A stretch of DNA of 64,000 nt, taken from contig NZ_JAHBGD010000024.1 in the NCBI RefSeq assembly GCF_018390605.1, positions 62,001 to 126,000 of the forward strand, read 5' to 3'. The position numbers were made by a program, and so were the translations under genes. This document shows positions 11,041 through 19,450 of this stretch, one piece after another. Position 1 is the first letter of the stretch; the number at the start of each line of letters is the position of its first letter. Source of the DNA: Ancylobacter defluvii (GTDB lineage: Bacteria > Pseudomonadota > Alphaproteobacteria > Rhizobiales > Xanthobacteraceae). The notes under the pieces are model-generated. The model did no database searches, was not told the DNA's origin, and worked only from the letters and a program-made list of their open reading frames with translations.

Positions 11041-11946
11041 TCAATCTTGGCGCGAAGACCCCGCCCCGCGCGAATAATCGATGAAGCTGCGCAGCGTCGC
11101 CGGCATCTGCCGTCGGCTCGGGTAATACAGATAGAAGCCGGGATAATGCGGGCACCAGTCCTCCAGCACCCGGACGAGCGTCCCGCTGGCGAGATGAGGG
11201 CGCACCTGCGCCTCGAACAGATAGGCCATGCCGGCGCCGTCGAGTGCCGCCTCCAGCATCAGGTCCTGTTCGCTCAGGGTCAGCGGGCCATCCACCTCGA
11301 CCGCGACCTCCTCGCCGCCGCGCTCGAATTCCCACGCATAGAGGCCGCCGCCGGGGAAGCGGAAGCGGATGCACGGCTTGTCCCGCAATTCGCGCGGATC
11401 CTGCGGCGTGCCGTGGCGGGCGAAATAGCCGGGCGAGCCGACCACCGCAAAGGCATGGCGCGGTCCGATCGGCACGGTGAGCATGTCGGCGGCGATGTTC
11501 TCGCCGAAGCGGATGCCGGCATCGAAGCCATCAGCCACGATATCGACCAGGGCGTCGCTGACCGCCAGCTCGACCCGGATATCGGGATAGGCGGCCATGA
11601 ACCGCGTCAGCAGCGGCATCAGCACCAGCCGCGCGCAGAGCCGCGGCGCGTTGAGGCGCAGCGTGCCGAACGGCCGGTCGCGAAAGAGGTTCAACTCGTC
11701 GATGGCGTCATGGATGTCGCGGAAGGCGGGGTTCACCCGGCCGAACAGGCGTCCGCCCGCCTCGGTCAGCGCCACGCTGCGGGTGGTGCGGTTGAACAGC
11801 CGCACCCCGAGCCGCTCCTCGAGGAGGCGCATCGAATGGCTGAGGGCGGAGGGTGTCACCCCCAGTTCGGCCGCCGCGCGGCGAAAACTGCCCTGCCGCG
11901 CGATGGCGAGGAAGACACCGAGATCGGCCGGATCGATAGTGGCCAT
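11041..11946 (-). CDS. LysR-family transcriptional regulator
   Basis: A 301-residue regulator. The N-terminal winged helix-turn-helix spans about residues 1-60 (FLAIARQGSFRRAAAELGVTPSALSHSMRLLEERLGVRLF is the core, shown here only as a landmark in pieces: GSFRRAAAELG and SALSHSMRLLE). The rest is the LysR substrate-binding fold with the CrgA/YafC-like GTLRLNAPRLCAR opening. I chose ATG 11946 rather than upstream starts because the HTH begins at once. It converges on the SDR gene, which it might regulate through the A/T-rich inverted repeat at 10059. Confidence 0.9.
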   Translation of the reverse strand: MATIDPADLGVFLAIARQGSFRRAAAELGVTPSALSHSMRLLEERLGVRLFNRTTRSVALTEAGGRLFGRVNPAFRDIHDAIDELNLFRDRPFGTLRLNAPRLCARLVLMPLLTRFMAAYPDIRVELAVSDALVDIVADGFDAGIRFGENIAADMLTVPIGPRHAFAVVGSPGYFARHGTPQDPRELRDKPCIRFRFPGGGLYAWEFERGGEEVAVEVDGPLTLSEQDLMLEAALDGAGMAYLFEAQVRPHLASGTLVRVLEDWCPHYPGFYLYYPSRRQMPATLRSFIDYSRGAGSSRQD

Positions 11947-12092
11947 TGCTGAGATTATCTCGCCAATCGAGCTTTTTACATCAGCGAGATTGCACAATGT
12001 GACGGCGCGAAGCCAGCAGGCTTTTCGTCCCCGCGCGTCCAGTCTTTCGAGCAGGCTGGCCTGATCGTACACCGCACCGGTCCGCCGCGCGG

Positions 12093-12860
12093 CTACCGGT
12101 CGCGGCAGGGAAACTCCTGCGCATGCACGGTGACCCCGCCCTCGCCGGCGAGGATCACCGCATAGGCCGGCGGCTCGAAGCTCACCCGGTGCGGTCCGGT
12201 AAAGGCAAGCGCCGACTGGTGGTTGGTGCTGCGCACGGTGGCGAAGGGGATGCCGTCGCAATGGCCGCTGGTCAGCCGATGCACATGGCCGGCGAAGAGG
12301 TGACGCACATTGCCGTGCCGGCGCAACACCGCCAACAGCCGGCCGGCATCGGCAAGTCGTGAACTGTCCAGCGAGGGAATGCCAATTTCCACCGGCGGAT
12401 GATGCAGGAAAATCAAAGCGTTGCGCGCTCCTGCAAGCGCCGCGTCGAGCCAGCCGAGCCGCGCGTCGCAGAGCCGTCCTTCGACATGGCAGGGCTCATG
12501 GGTATCGAGCAGCAGCACCCGCCACCCGTCGAGGTCGACGGCGGACTGCACGAAACCTCCCTCCCCGAGCCCGTCAGGGAAGGCGCCGGCAAAGGCGGCG
12601 CGGTCGTCATGGTTGCCCATCATCAGCCGATACGGCGCCTTCAGCACGACGAGACGCTCGGCCAGCGCCGCATAGGCTGCCGGCTCGCCATTGTCGGTGA
12701 GGTCGCCGGAGAACACCACGAGATCGGCATCCCCATGGTGGCGGTTGAGGTCGGCAATGCAGTCCTCCAGCCGCGCCAGCGGGTCGGAACCGTGCAGCGT
12801 CCCGCCCGGCAGGACGAGATGCAGATCACTTACCTGAATGATCTTGCACGCGTTTTTCAC
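12093..12860 (-). CDS. Calcineurin-type metallophosphoesterase (class III phosphodiesterase, GpdQ/CpdA-like)
   Basis: A 255-residue cytoplasmic phosphodiesterase without signal peptide. The metal ligand motifs appear in order: D12-L-H14, GDLTDNG, GNHDD, LHHPP and GHVHR. This set defines the CpdA/GpdQ subfamily, which cleaves cyclic nucleotides or glycerophosphodiesters with a dimetal centre. It is the last gene of the importer operon: its GTG start overlaps the IMPase stop by four bases (GTGA). Because the operon also has an importer and a monophosphatase, cleavage of an imported phosphodiester is more likely than cAMP turnover. Exact substrate is inferred, not shown. Confidence 0.85.
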   Translation of the reverse strand: MKNACKIIQVSDLHLVLPGGTLHGSDPLARLEDCIADLNRHHGDADLVVFSGDLTDNGEPAAYAALAERLVVLKAPYRLMMGNHDDRAAFAGAFPDGLGEGGFVQSAVDLDGWRVLLLDTHEPCHVEGRLCDARLGWLDAALAGARNALIFLHHPPVEIGIPSLDSSRLADAGRLLAVLRRHGNVRHLFAGHVHRLTSGHCDGIPFATVRSTNHQSALAFTGPHRVSFEPPAYAVILAGEGGVTVHAQEFPCRDR

Positions 12861-13666
12861 GCCGTCCTCTCCAGCCGCGTGGCCTCGATCAGTGCCAGCA
12901 CCTCGTCGCGCAGCTGCGGCGCGCAGCCGATCACCGGGCCGCCGGCGATCAGGTCGCCGGCTTCGAAATCATTGGTCCAGCCCCCGGCCTCGCGGATCAG
13001 GCACAGGCCGGCAAGGCAGTCCCAGGCATTGATATGCGGCTCGTAATAGGCGGCGAGACGCCCGCAGGCGACATGCGCCAACCCCAAAGCCCCGGAACCG
13101 TGGCGCACGAACATGCCGCCTGCCGCCAGCAACCGCTCGATGAAACCGGTCACCGCACGCGGCGGCACCCGACCATTGGCGCCGACGCTCACCAGCCCGT
13201 GGCGCAGATCATTGCCTGCATCGACGCGGATCGTCTCGCCGTTCAGCGTCGCCCCCCGTCCGGCGATGGCACGGAACAATTCGCCCGCCGTAGGATCGAA
13301 TATGAAGCCGGCCACCGTCTTCCCGTCGCGCATCAGTGCCAGCGAGATGCACCAGTTACGGATGCCGTGCAGGAAGCAGCTGGTGCCGTCGATTGGATCG
13401 AGAACCCAGACATATCCTGAGGTCGACGGCGTGAAACCATATTCCTCGCCAAGGAAGCCGTCGTCGGGAAACGCCGCGCCTACCCGCTGGCGCACCCGTT
13501 GCTCCACCTCGCGGTCGGCTATGCTCACCACGTCCTGCCCACCGGTCTTGGCCTCGACGGCGAGGCTGGCGACCTTCGCAAAATAGCCGAGCGCCAGAGC
13601 CCCGGCCTCATCGACGAGAACGCCCGCGACATCGAGGCGAACGGCAAGGGAATCAGGCTGCGTCAC
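12857..13666 (-). CDS. Inositol monophosphatase-family enzyme
   Basis: A 269-residue Mg-dependent, lithium-sensitive-type phosphatase. Metal ligands are visible: E74-E75 in GEEYG, D90-P-I-D93-G-T in WVLDPIDGT, and the aspartate in INAWDCLAG. Start: GTG at 13666, overlapping the LacI stop in GTGA; the longer upstream frame is inside lacI. It should release phosphate from a sugar or inositol phosphate produced by the phosphodiesterase encoded next. Histidinol phosphatase or PAP phosphatase activities also occur in the family, so substrate assignment rests on context. Confidence 0.88.
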   Translation of the reverse strand: MTQPDSLAVRLDVAGVLVDEAGALALGYFAKVASLAVEAKTGGQDVVSIADREVEQRVRQRVGAAFPDDGFLGEEYGFTPSTSGYVWVLDPIDGTSCFLHGIRNWCISLALMRDGKTVAGFIFDPTAGELFRAIAGRGATLNGETIRVDAGNDLRHGLVSVGANGRVPPRAVTGFIERLLAAGGMFVRHGSGALGLAHVACGRLAAYYEPHINAWDCLAGLCLIREAGGWTNDFEAGDLIAGGPVIGCAPQLRDEVLALIEATRLERTA

Positions 13667-14715
13667 GAAGGCACTCCGTTGTGTGTCGGGGTAGTGAAAG
13701 GGGCGAGCGTACTCGCCCGCTCGACGAATACCGCCTGCAGCCGCGCCGTCGAAGGCGCCGCGGCGGGGTCGGTGAGCCGGCGATCGAGATGGGCAATCGT
13801 GCGGGCGGCGATCTCCGCCGGATCCTGCCGGAAGGTGCTGAGGCAGTAGGCGTCCCAGCTTGCTTCGGGAATGTCGTCGAAGCCGATCACCGCCACGTCT
13901 TCCGGCACACGCAGGCCGAAGCGACCACGCACAGCGTCCATAAGCCCGCACGCAACAAGATCATTGACGCAGAATATCGCCTGCGGCCGTTCCGATCCTG
14001 CGAACAGCTGTCCGGCCACCGCCTGCCCGCCGGCATAGTCGGTATCGGCTCCGCGCGCGGAAGCGACCTGCGCGCCCTGACGCCGGGCTTCGTCGACGAA
14101 GGCCCGCTCGCGCTCGACGATACTCGGCGTTCCCGAGGCCGAGCCGGCCAGCCCCAGCCGCGTCAGGCCCCGTGCCACGAACAGTCGCGCCGCCGCACGC
14201 GCCGCGCCGTCATTGTCGATCCGCACATGATCGCAGCCAGGCTCGGAGCGGCCGATGGAGATCAGGGGCTGTCCGTTGCGGCGGGCCAGTTCGACGAAGG
14301 AAGCCGGCGGCGAGCCGGACAGGATGATCGTCGCTTCGGCGCGGTAGCCGAACAGCGCCGCCTGCGCCGCCTCCAACTCCGCCGGCGACGAGCCGGTATT
14401 GATGAGGAACGGCACATTGCCGCGCCGGATGAGCGCCGCTGTCAGCGTGGAGACGAGATGGGCGCGGAAGCCGACCTCCGGCTTTGTGGCCACCAGCCCA
14501 ACCAGCCGGCTGCGATTGGCGAGCAACCCGCGCGCCAGGTCGTTGACCTGATAGCCGAGCTCGGCCGCCGCCCGCATCACCTTCTCGCGCGTCTCCGGCG
14601 CGACACTGGCCCCCGGCGTGAAGGCACGCGACACCGCCGAGCGCGAGACACCGGCCCGCTCCGCCACCTGCTGCGCGCTGACAAAGCCGCGCGCGCCGTC
14701 TTCGAGAAGGGGCAT
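13663..14715 (-). CDS. LacI-family transcriptional regulator of the phosphodiester-uptake operon
   Basis: A 350-residue repressor. The N-terminal HTH with hinge helix is at about residues 12-65 (SAQQVAERAGVSRSAVSRAF, then ARGLLANRS), followed by a periplasmic-binding-protein-like effector domain (LVGLVATKPEVGF, VIGFDDIPEASW). It lies inside the operon it probably controls, 2 bases after the second permease and overlapping the IMPase gene, so repression would be autoregulated. A perfect 16-base palindrome beside the first gene's start is the best operator candidate. The effector is probably the imported compound or its phosphorylated breakdown product. Confidence 0.9.
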   Translation of the reverse strand: MPLLEDGARGFVSAQQVAERAGVSRSAVSRAFTPGASVAPETREKVMRAAAELGYQVNDLARGLLANRSRLVGLVATKPEVGFRAHLVSTLTAALIRRGNVPFLINTGSSPAELEAAQAALFGYRAEATIILSGSPPASFVELARRNGQPLISIGRSEPGCDHVRIDNDGAARAAARLFVARGLTRLGLAGSASGTPSIVERERAFVDEARRQGAQVASARGADTDYAGGQAVAGQLFAGSERPQAIFCVNDLVACGLMDAVRGRFGLRVPEDVAVIGFDDIPEASWDAYCLSTFRQDPAEIAARTIAHLDRRLTDPAAAPSTARLQAVFVERASTLAPFTTPTHNGVPS

Positions 14716-14717
14716 GG

Positions 14718-15569
14718 TCAGCGGCCGACCTTCGACAGCACGTCGGATTTGAGGAAGCGTTCCACCACCAGCATGAAGCCGATGGAGGGGATGAGCAGCA
14801 GCAGCGCGGTGATCGACGCCACCTGGTAGTTGCCGCCCGCCCCGGCAGTGTAGAGCAGCAGCGGCAGCATGTTCACGTCGGGCGCGCCGACGAAGTAGCT
14901 GCCGGTGAACTCATCAAGCGACTCCAGAAACACGAAGATCGCGCTGGCGAGCAGCCCCGGCGCCGCCAGCGGCAGCGTCACGTCGAGAAAGGCCCGCAGC
15001 GCCCCGGCGCCAATGGAGCGCGCCGCCTCCTCCAGTTCCGCATCGATGGCGGAGAAGGCGGCAGTGGCGATCCACACCGCATAAACGAGGCCGTGAGTGA
15101 CATGCACCAGCACCACGCCCGGAATCGTGCCGTTGAGGCCCAGCTGGTAGAACAGCCGCGCGACATTCACATAGACCGTCAGATTGGGGAACGCCTGCGG
15201 GATGAGGAAGGCGATGAGGATCGCCGCCCGGAACGGCAGCCTGAGCCGCGCCAGCGCATAGCCGGCGGGAATGGCGAGCGCCAGCGCCACCACCACGGTC
15301 AGCCCCGCCACGATGAGGCTGTTGGCCAGAGAATCCATCGCATTGCCGCGTGCCGCGAACACCCGGCCCCAATAGCTGAAACCGTAGTCGAGCGGCAGGG
15401 CATGCGGGAAATACCAGCGCTCCGCCACCGTCCACAGCACCAGATTGGCCAGCGGCCCGAAGATGACAAAGGCGATGAGCCCGAGCACCATACCGCGTGG
15501 GATCCACCAAAGATCAAGGCTCAGGACGGGACGCCCCGCCGGGGTGGCCGCGATGCCGGCACGTGCCAT
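14718..15569 (-). CDS. ABC transporter permease, second membrane subunit
   Basis: A 283-residue inner-membrane subunit with about six helices. The EAA loop that docks on the ATPase is EEAARSIGAGALRAFLDVTLP near residue 190. It belongs to the family of binding-protein-dependent permeases that serve spermidine/putrescine, Fe3+, 2-aminoethylphosphonate and phosphodiester importers. Its ATG overlaps the stop of the first permease by one base (TGATG), so translation is coupled to a gene that carries a frameshift, which could lower expression of this one. Confidence 0.88.
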   Translation of the reverse strand: MARAGIAATPAGRPVLSLDLWWIPRGMVLGLIAFVIFGPLANLVLWTVAERWYFPHALPLDYGFSYWGRVFAARGNAMDSLANSLIVAGLTVVVALALAIPAGYALARLRLPFRAAILIAFLIPQAFPNLTVYVNVARLFYQLGLNGTIPGVVLVHVTHGLVYAVWIATAAFSAIDAELEEAARSIGAGALRAFLDVTLPLAAPGLLASAIFVFLESLDEFTGSYFVGAPDVNMLPLLLYTAGAGGNYQVASITALLLLIPSIGFMLVVERFLKSDVLSKVGR

Positions 15570-16389
15570 CACGCCTTCTCCCTCACGCTGTGACGGAGAT
15601 ATACCCACGCTACCCCGGCGCTGGCGATCAGCGAGACCACCCCGAGCGCGTTGGCGACGCCATAATCGCCATAGGCATTGATGCGAAAGGCGATGTCGGC
15701 GGTGATCATGGTGGGCGACTGGGCGTTGATCATCAGCGGCACCGACAGCACCGACATCATGGTGACGAAGGAGAGCACCAGCGCCACCATCAGCGTGCCC
15801 GCCACTTGCGGCACCAATATTTCCGCAAGGATACGCAGCCGCGACGCCCCGAGATTGCGCGCCGCCTCGAGGGTGCCGCGATCGACCGAGGCCATCGCTC
15901 CGGCGACCAGCAGGGCGACGAAGGGGGTTTGCTTCCACACGAAGGCGATGACGATGCCGCGCCAGTCCAGCAGGCTCGTCGCCTCCAGGGGAGTGATCAA
16001 CCCGCACCGATCAGCACATTGTTCATCAGCCCGTTCTTGGCCAGAAAGGTGCGCAGCACCTGACCGACAACGATGAAGGGGATGAACATCGGCCAGCGGT
16101 AAAGCCAGCGCAGCAAGGCAACCGCGCGCGGATTCTCGCCGAGCGTCAGATAGCCGCCAATGGCGATGGCAAGCCCACCGATGATCGCCGTCGACAGGCC
16201 GACGATCATCAGCGTGAACAGGATATCCGAGGTGTAGAGCTCGAAGGTCTTGACGAAGTTGCCGAAACCGAACTCGCCCCCGACCTCGAAGGCGCCGGCC
16301 ACCGAAACGGCCAGCGGCACCACGAACAGCAGGAGGATCACCGCAAGGGCGGGCAGGACCAAGATCAGTCCCAGGAGGGGCGTCGGCAT
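15569..16389 (-). pseudogene. ABC transporter permease, first membrane subunit, disrupted by a one-base frameshift
   Basis: Two overlapping frames together encode one permease of about 273 residues. The N-terminal part runs from ATG 16389 (MPTPLLGLILVLPALA) to LMNNVLIGAG and then hits TGA at 15997-15999. The C-terminal part continues in another frame with LITPLEATSLLDWRGI and carries the EAA loop EAARNLGASRLRI. Adding one G at the G-run complementary to 16001-16003 joins IGAG to LITPLEA exactly. A one-base deletion, a sequencing error or programmed slippage are the options. An alternative start at 16437 would add 16 hydrophilic residues. All flanking genes are intact and translationally coupled, which argues for a recent or artefactual change. 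Confidence 0.85.
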
Positions 16390-16455
16390 GTCGGATGTCC
16401 GGGGAGAAAAGGGAGCACCCTCGCCGGGCGCTCCCATCCACTAAGCCAGACGTGC

Positions 16456-17607
16456 TCAGTTGGTGGCCTGGCGCTCATAAGCCTCGAGGATCGCGCTGTT
16501 ATAGGGCGCGATCGGGAACGGCTTGCCACTCTTGGCGAGGTCTTCCGGCGTCACGTCGGTGAACAGCTTGTTCCAGGTAGCCTTGTCGAGCTCCGGCTGC
16601 ACATATTGCGCATCGATGCCGGGATACCAGTTGAAGCGCTTCACGATACCCTCGGCCTGCACCTTCGGGCTGGTGGCGAGCTCGACGAACTTCTCGGCCA
16701 GTTCCTTGTTCGGGCTCTTGGCCGGGATGACATAATGCATCGGCTGGCCGGGCATGCCGGGCGCCGGCAGCACCAGCTTGAAGTCCGGCGGCAGCTGGCC
16801 ATTGGCCTGCCAGGAATAGAACATGTCGACCCATACCGGGCCCATGGCGATCTCGCCGCGCGACAGCAGATCGAGCGTGCCGGCATTGCCGGGGGTAAGC
16901 GTCGCATTCTTGGTGAAATCACGCAGCGAGGAGAAGGCGGCATCCCACTTCTTGGTCTCGGCCTCTTCGAAGGGGCCGTTCATCAGCTTCTGCGCGTCGC
17001 CATCGCCGAAGGCATAGATCCAGCCCATCACGAAGCTGACGCCCGAGGCGCCGCCCTTGATGCCGTTATAGCCGAACTGCTTGGGGTGGGCCTTCGCCCA
17101 TTCGGCGAGCTCGGCGTAGCTCTTGGGTGGGTTCGGCACCAGCGCCGGGTTGTAGGCGATGGCGGTCTGGCTGTTGAACATCGGCATGACGAAACCGGTC
17201 ACCTTGGTGCCCAGCGCCATGTCGGCATTGGCGCGGCTCACCAGCTTGCCGGTGGAGATCTTGTCGCGATAGGCCTCGAGATAGTCACCCTTGATCATCG
17301 GGCCGACGAACTTCTCGTGCACCACCGCGACATCGGTATCCCAGCTGGCGACGCCCGCCTGCTTCTGTGCCTCGAAGCGCTCGACAACTTTCTGCGAACC
17401 GGCATCGCCCGGCCCGGTGCCGACCACGCGCACCGTGTTGCCGGGATACTGTGCCTCGAACAGCGGTGCGAGATACTGGTTCACATAGTCGACCATGTTC
17501 TGATCGCCGGCGGTGATGACAGTGAGCTCGGCAGCGAAGGCGGGCGCGACGGGAAGGCCGAGCGCCAGCGTCGTCGAAACGAACGCGGTCTTGAGGAAGC
17601 TCTGCAT
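16456..17607 (-). CDS. ABC transporter periplasmic substrate-binding protein (family 1)
   Basis: A 383-residue secreted binding protein. The signal peptide is MQSFLKTAFVSTTLALGL onward to APAFA, with cleavage before AELTVIT. The mature fold has two lobes (AELTVITAGDQNMVDYVN at the start, TAIAYNPALVPNPPKSYAELAEW at the hinge) typical of proteins annotated for spermidine/putrescine, iron, thiamine or phosphonate uptake. A strong AAAAGGAG precedes the ATG. The gene lies between the ATPase and permease genes, and the two phosphate-removing enzymes downstream suggest the ligand is a phosphorylated organic compound. Confidence 0.88.
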   Translation of the reverse strand: MQSFLKTAFVSTTLALGLPVAPAFAAELTVITAGDQNMVDYVNQYLAPLFEAQYPGNTVRVVGTGPGDAGSQKVVERFEAQKQAGVASWDTDVAVVHEKFVGPMIKGDYLEAYRDKISTGKLVSRANADMALGTKVTGFVMPMFNSQTAIAYNPALVPNPPKSYAELAEWAKAHPKQFGYNGIKGGASGVSFVMGWIYAFGDGDAQKLMNGPFEEAETKKWDAAFSSLRDFTKNATLTPGNAGTLDLLSRGEIAMGPVWVDMFYSWQANGQLPPDFKLVLPAPGMPGQPMHYVIPAKSPNKELAEKFVELATSPKVQAEGIVKRFNWYPGIDAQYVQPELDKATWNKLFTDVTPEDLAKSGKPFPIAPYNSAILEAYERQATN

Positions 17608-17640
17608 GGATCGGGCTCCTTTTGGGGATCGGGACGCGTG

Positions 17641-18792
17641 TCAGGTTGCTTGGAGAAGCCGCTCCGTCGGCTCGTGGGCGACGTGCGGAGGAAGGGGGAG
17701 CCCCCGTTCGGGGGCCGGAAGGTTGAAGAGGAACAGCTTGTCGCCGGGGATGCGCAGCCGCACCGGCGCGCCGACCTCGAAGGACCGGGCTGCATCGGCG
17801 AACAAGGACTCGTCGCCAACCCGCACCGAGTGTCGCCAAGCGCCGCCGAGATAGCTCGCCGTCTCGATATGGCCGCTGAACTCCAGCTCGCCCGCGACCG
17901 GCGCCGGCGCATCGATTGCCACCAGTTCCGCCGCCTCGGCCCGGAAGCGTGCCTCCATCGGCCCGCTCTGCAGTTTCCGCCCGCCGAGCGGCAATGCGGC
18001 ACCGGCGTCATGTGGACCGGCCGTGATCCACAGCGTGCCGCCGGCGATGCGCCCATAAAGGGTCAACGCGTTTTCCGCCCCCATAAAGGCGGCAACGAAG
18101 GCGCTGGCCGGCCGGTTGTAGACCTCTTCCGGCGTGCCCTGTTGGGCGATGCGGCCGGCATCCATGATGACGACGCGATCTGCCATCGCCATCGCCTCCT
18201 CGCGGTCATGGGTGACGATGATCGCGGTGATGCCGAGCCGCTTCTGCAAGGCGCCGATCTCGTGGCGCACCTTCAGCCTTATGCGGGCGTCGAGATTGGA
18301 GAGCGGCTCGTCGAGCAGCAGGATCTGCGGATCGATCGCCAGCGCCCGTCCGAGAGCCACGCGCTGGCGCTGGCCGCCGGAGAGCGCCGCCGGCTTGCGG
18401 GCTCCCAGCCCTTCCAGGCCCAGCAGCGCCTCGATTTCCGCCACTCGCCGATCGATCACGGCGCGCGAAAGCCGCTTCAGCTTCAGCCCGTAGCCGATAT
18501 TCTTCGCCACGCTCATATGCGGCCACAGCGCATAGGACTGGAAGACCAGCGCCATGCCGCGCCGGTCGGCCGGCAGCCGCGTCACGTCGCGCCCGGCGAC
18601 CGCGACCATTCCTTCGGAGGGCGCGACGAACCCGGCGATGCTGCGCAGCAACGTGGTCTTTCCGCAGCCGGAGGCGCCGAGCAGCGCCACGAACTCGCCC
18701 TTGCGGATGGTGAGCTCAAGCCCATCCAGCACCCGCGTCGCGCCATAGCCGACGGAAAGATTACTGACCTCGAGGAAGGCGTCGTCGTTCAT
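17641..18792 (-). CDS. ABC transporter ATP-binding protein (PotA/UgpC type)
   Basis: A 383-residue importer ATPase. Walker A is GASGCGKTT near residue 38, the signature is LSGGQRQRV, Walker B is ILLLDEPLSNLD, and the switch histidine is in VTHDREEA. A C-terminal regulatory TOBE domain (about residue 235 onward) is typical of PotA/UgpC/MalK ATPases. I used ATG 18792, preceded by AAGGGG; a GTG at 18807 would start inside the palindrome. It is the first gene of the seven-gene operon, with the candidate LacI operator directly upstream. Confidence 0.9.
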   Translation of the reverse strand: MNDDAFLEVSNLSVGYGATRVLDGLELTIRKGEFVALLGASGCGKTTLLRSIAGFVAPSEGMVAVAGRDVTRLPADRRGMALVFQSYALWPHMSVAKNIGYGLKLKRLSRAVIDRRVAEIEALLGLEGLGARKPAALSGGQRQRVALGRALAIDPQILLLDEPLSNLDARIRLKVRHEIGALQKRLGITAIIVTHDREEAMAMADRVVIMDAGRIAQQGTPEEVYNRPASAFVAAFMGAENALTLYGRIAGGTLWITAGPHDAGAALPLGGRKLQSGPMEARFRAEAAELVAIDAPAPVAGELEFSGHIETASYLGGAWRHSVRVGDESLFADAARSFEVGAPVRLRIPGDKLFLFNLPAPERGLPLPPHVAHEPTERLLQAT

Positions 18793-18801
18793 TCCAGCCC
18801 C

Positions 18802-18817
18802 TTGCACAGCTGTGCAA
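18802..18817 (-). promoter_or_regulatory. Perfect 16-base palindrome, candidate LacI operator of the operon
   Basis: TTGCACAGCTGTGCAA is fully self-complementary and ends 10 bases from the ATPase start codon. Position and symmetry fit a repressor site that would block initiation. The LacI gene within this operon is the obvious candidate binder. Confidence 0.6.
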
Positions 18818-19145
18818 CGCAGGGCGCAAAACAGCGACGCCCGCGGACCGGAACTAGCCTCTCATCATTGCAGTCGGATGACGGCCGCTCCGTTCACGAG
18901 CGCCGCTCCAGATGGTGGACGGTCGCAAGCCTAGCAGCGAGCCGTCGACCGGTCGGTAAAAGGAGATAATTGCGAGAGCGGCCATCACCGACCGTCACAT
19001 GGTTCGGCCGCCCGGAAGGCCACCGAATAGACGGAGGGCCCGCACGTGACGCCCTATCAAATCGACACGAGGGCAATCGCCACGAATAACCGAGGATCGG
19101 GCACGGGAACACGCGCCGCCGCTACGCCAGAGCCTCGCGTGAAGC
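18818..19145. other. Intergenic region, nothing recognised
   Basis: About 330 bases between the importer operon promoter and the YegP-like gene. Short frames here lack family resemblance. Operon promoter elements should lie within the left 100 bases, but no clear -35/-10 pair stands out. Confidence 0.5.
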
Positions 19146-19183
19146 CGGTCCGCACGGCAGGCCATTGCCCGCCGTGCGGACCG
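19146..19183 (-). terminator. Strong hairpin downstream of the YegP-like gene
   Basis: CGGTCCGCACGGC (19146-19158) pairs perfectly with GCCGTGCGGACCG (19171-19183), 5 bases beyond the stop of the gene. No T tract follows on either side, so it may act with Rho or protect the 3' end. Confidence 0.55.
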
Positions 19184-19188
19184 CTGCG

Positions 19189-19377
19189 TCAGACATCCAC
19201 CTTGGTCAGATCGACAACAGTCGCGCCGGGGGCGTTCTTCTTGATCGATTCGATGGCGCTCAACGCCGACGCCTTGGCCTTGTAGCCCTCTGACGAAAAC
19301 ATGCTTTCGCCGTTAGACGCCTTGAACCGGAACCGGAATTCGCCGGACTTATCCTTGTAGACCTCGAACTTGTACAT
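19189..19377 (-). CDS. YegP-like DUF1508 protein
   Basis: A 62-residue protein with one DUF1508 repeat: YKFEVYKDKSGEFRFRFKASNGE, then SEGYKAKASALSAIESIKKNAP. The fold is a small beta-beta-alpha sheet unit; E. coli YegP has two such repeats, so this is a single-repeat version, common in alphaproteobacteria. Function is unknown. GAGGCGGGG precedes the ATG. It is 73 bases downstream of lepA on the same strand and may be cotranscribed. Confidence 0.88.
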   Translation of the reverse strand: MYKFEVYKDKSGEFRFRFKASNGESMFSSEGYKAKASALSAIESIKKNAPGATVVDLTKVDV

Positions 19378-19450
19378 TTCCCCGCCTCGTCATTTTAGAC
19401 GTTAGGCAGTCATGTCAGCACGAATTGGTGCGCTTGGGTAGCGGTGGAGA

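Noticed and set aside
11947-12092. Possible riboswitch between LysR and phosphodiesterase genes
   Set aside because: Only short imperfect repeats such as GAGAT-T-ATCTC; it lies downstream of the operon's last gene, so it is more likely the lysR promoter.
15569-16441. Single 290-codon permease in one frame
   Set aside because: The first half of this frame (ARRGCSLFSPDIRH onward) is not membrane-like; the true N-terminus is in the other frame, which reveals the frameshift.
16606-18969. 787-codon plus-strand frame across the binding-protein and ATPase genes
   Set aside because: Both real genes on the minus strand have clear motifs and ribosome sites; the long frame has none.
18894-19112. 72-codon minus-strand ORF between the importer operon and the YegP-like gene
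   Set aside because: No ribosome site, no motif and mixed composition.
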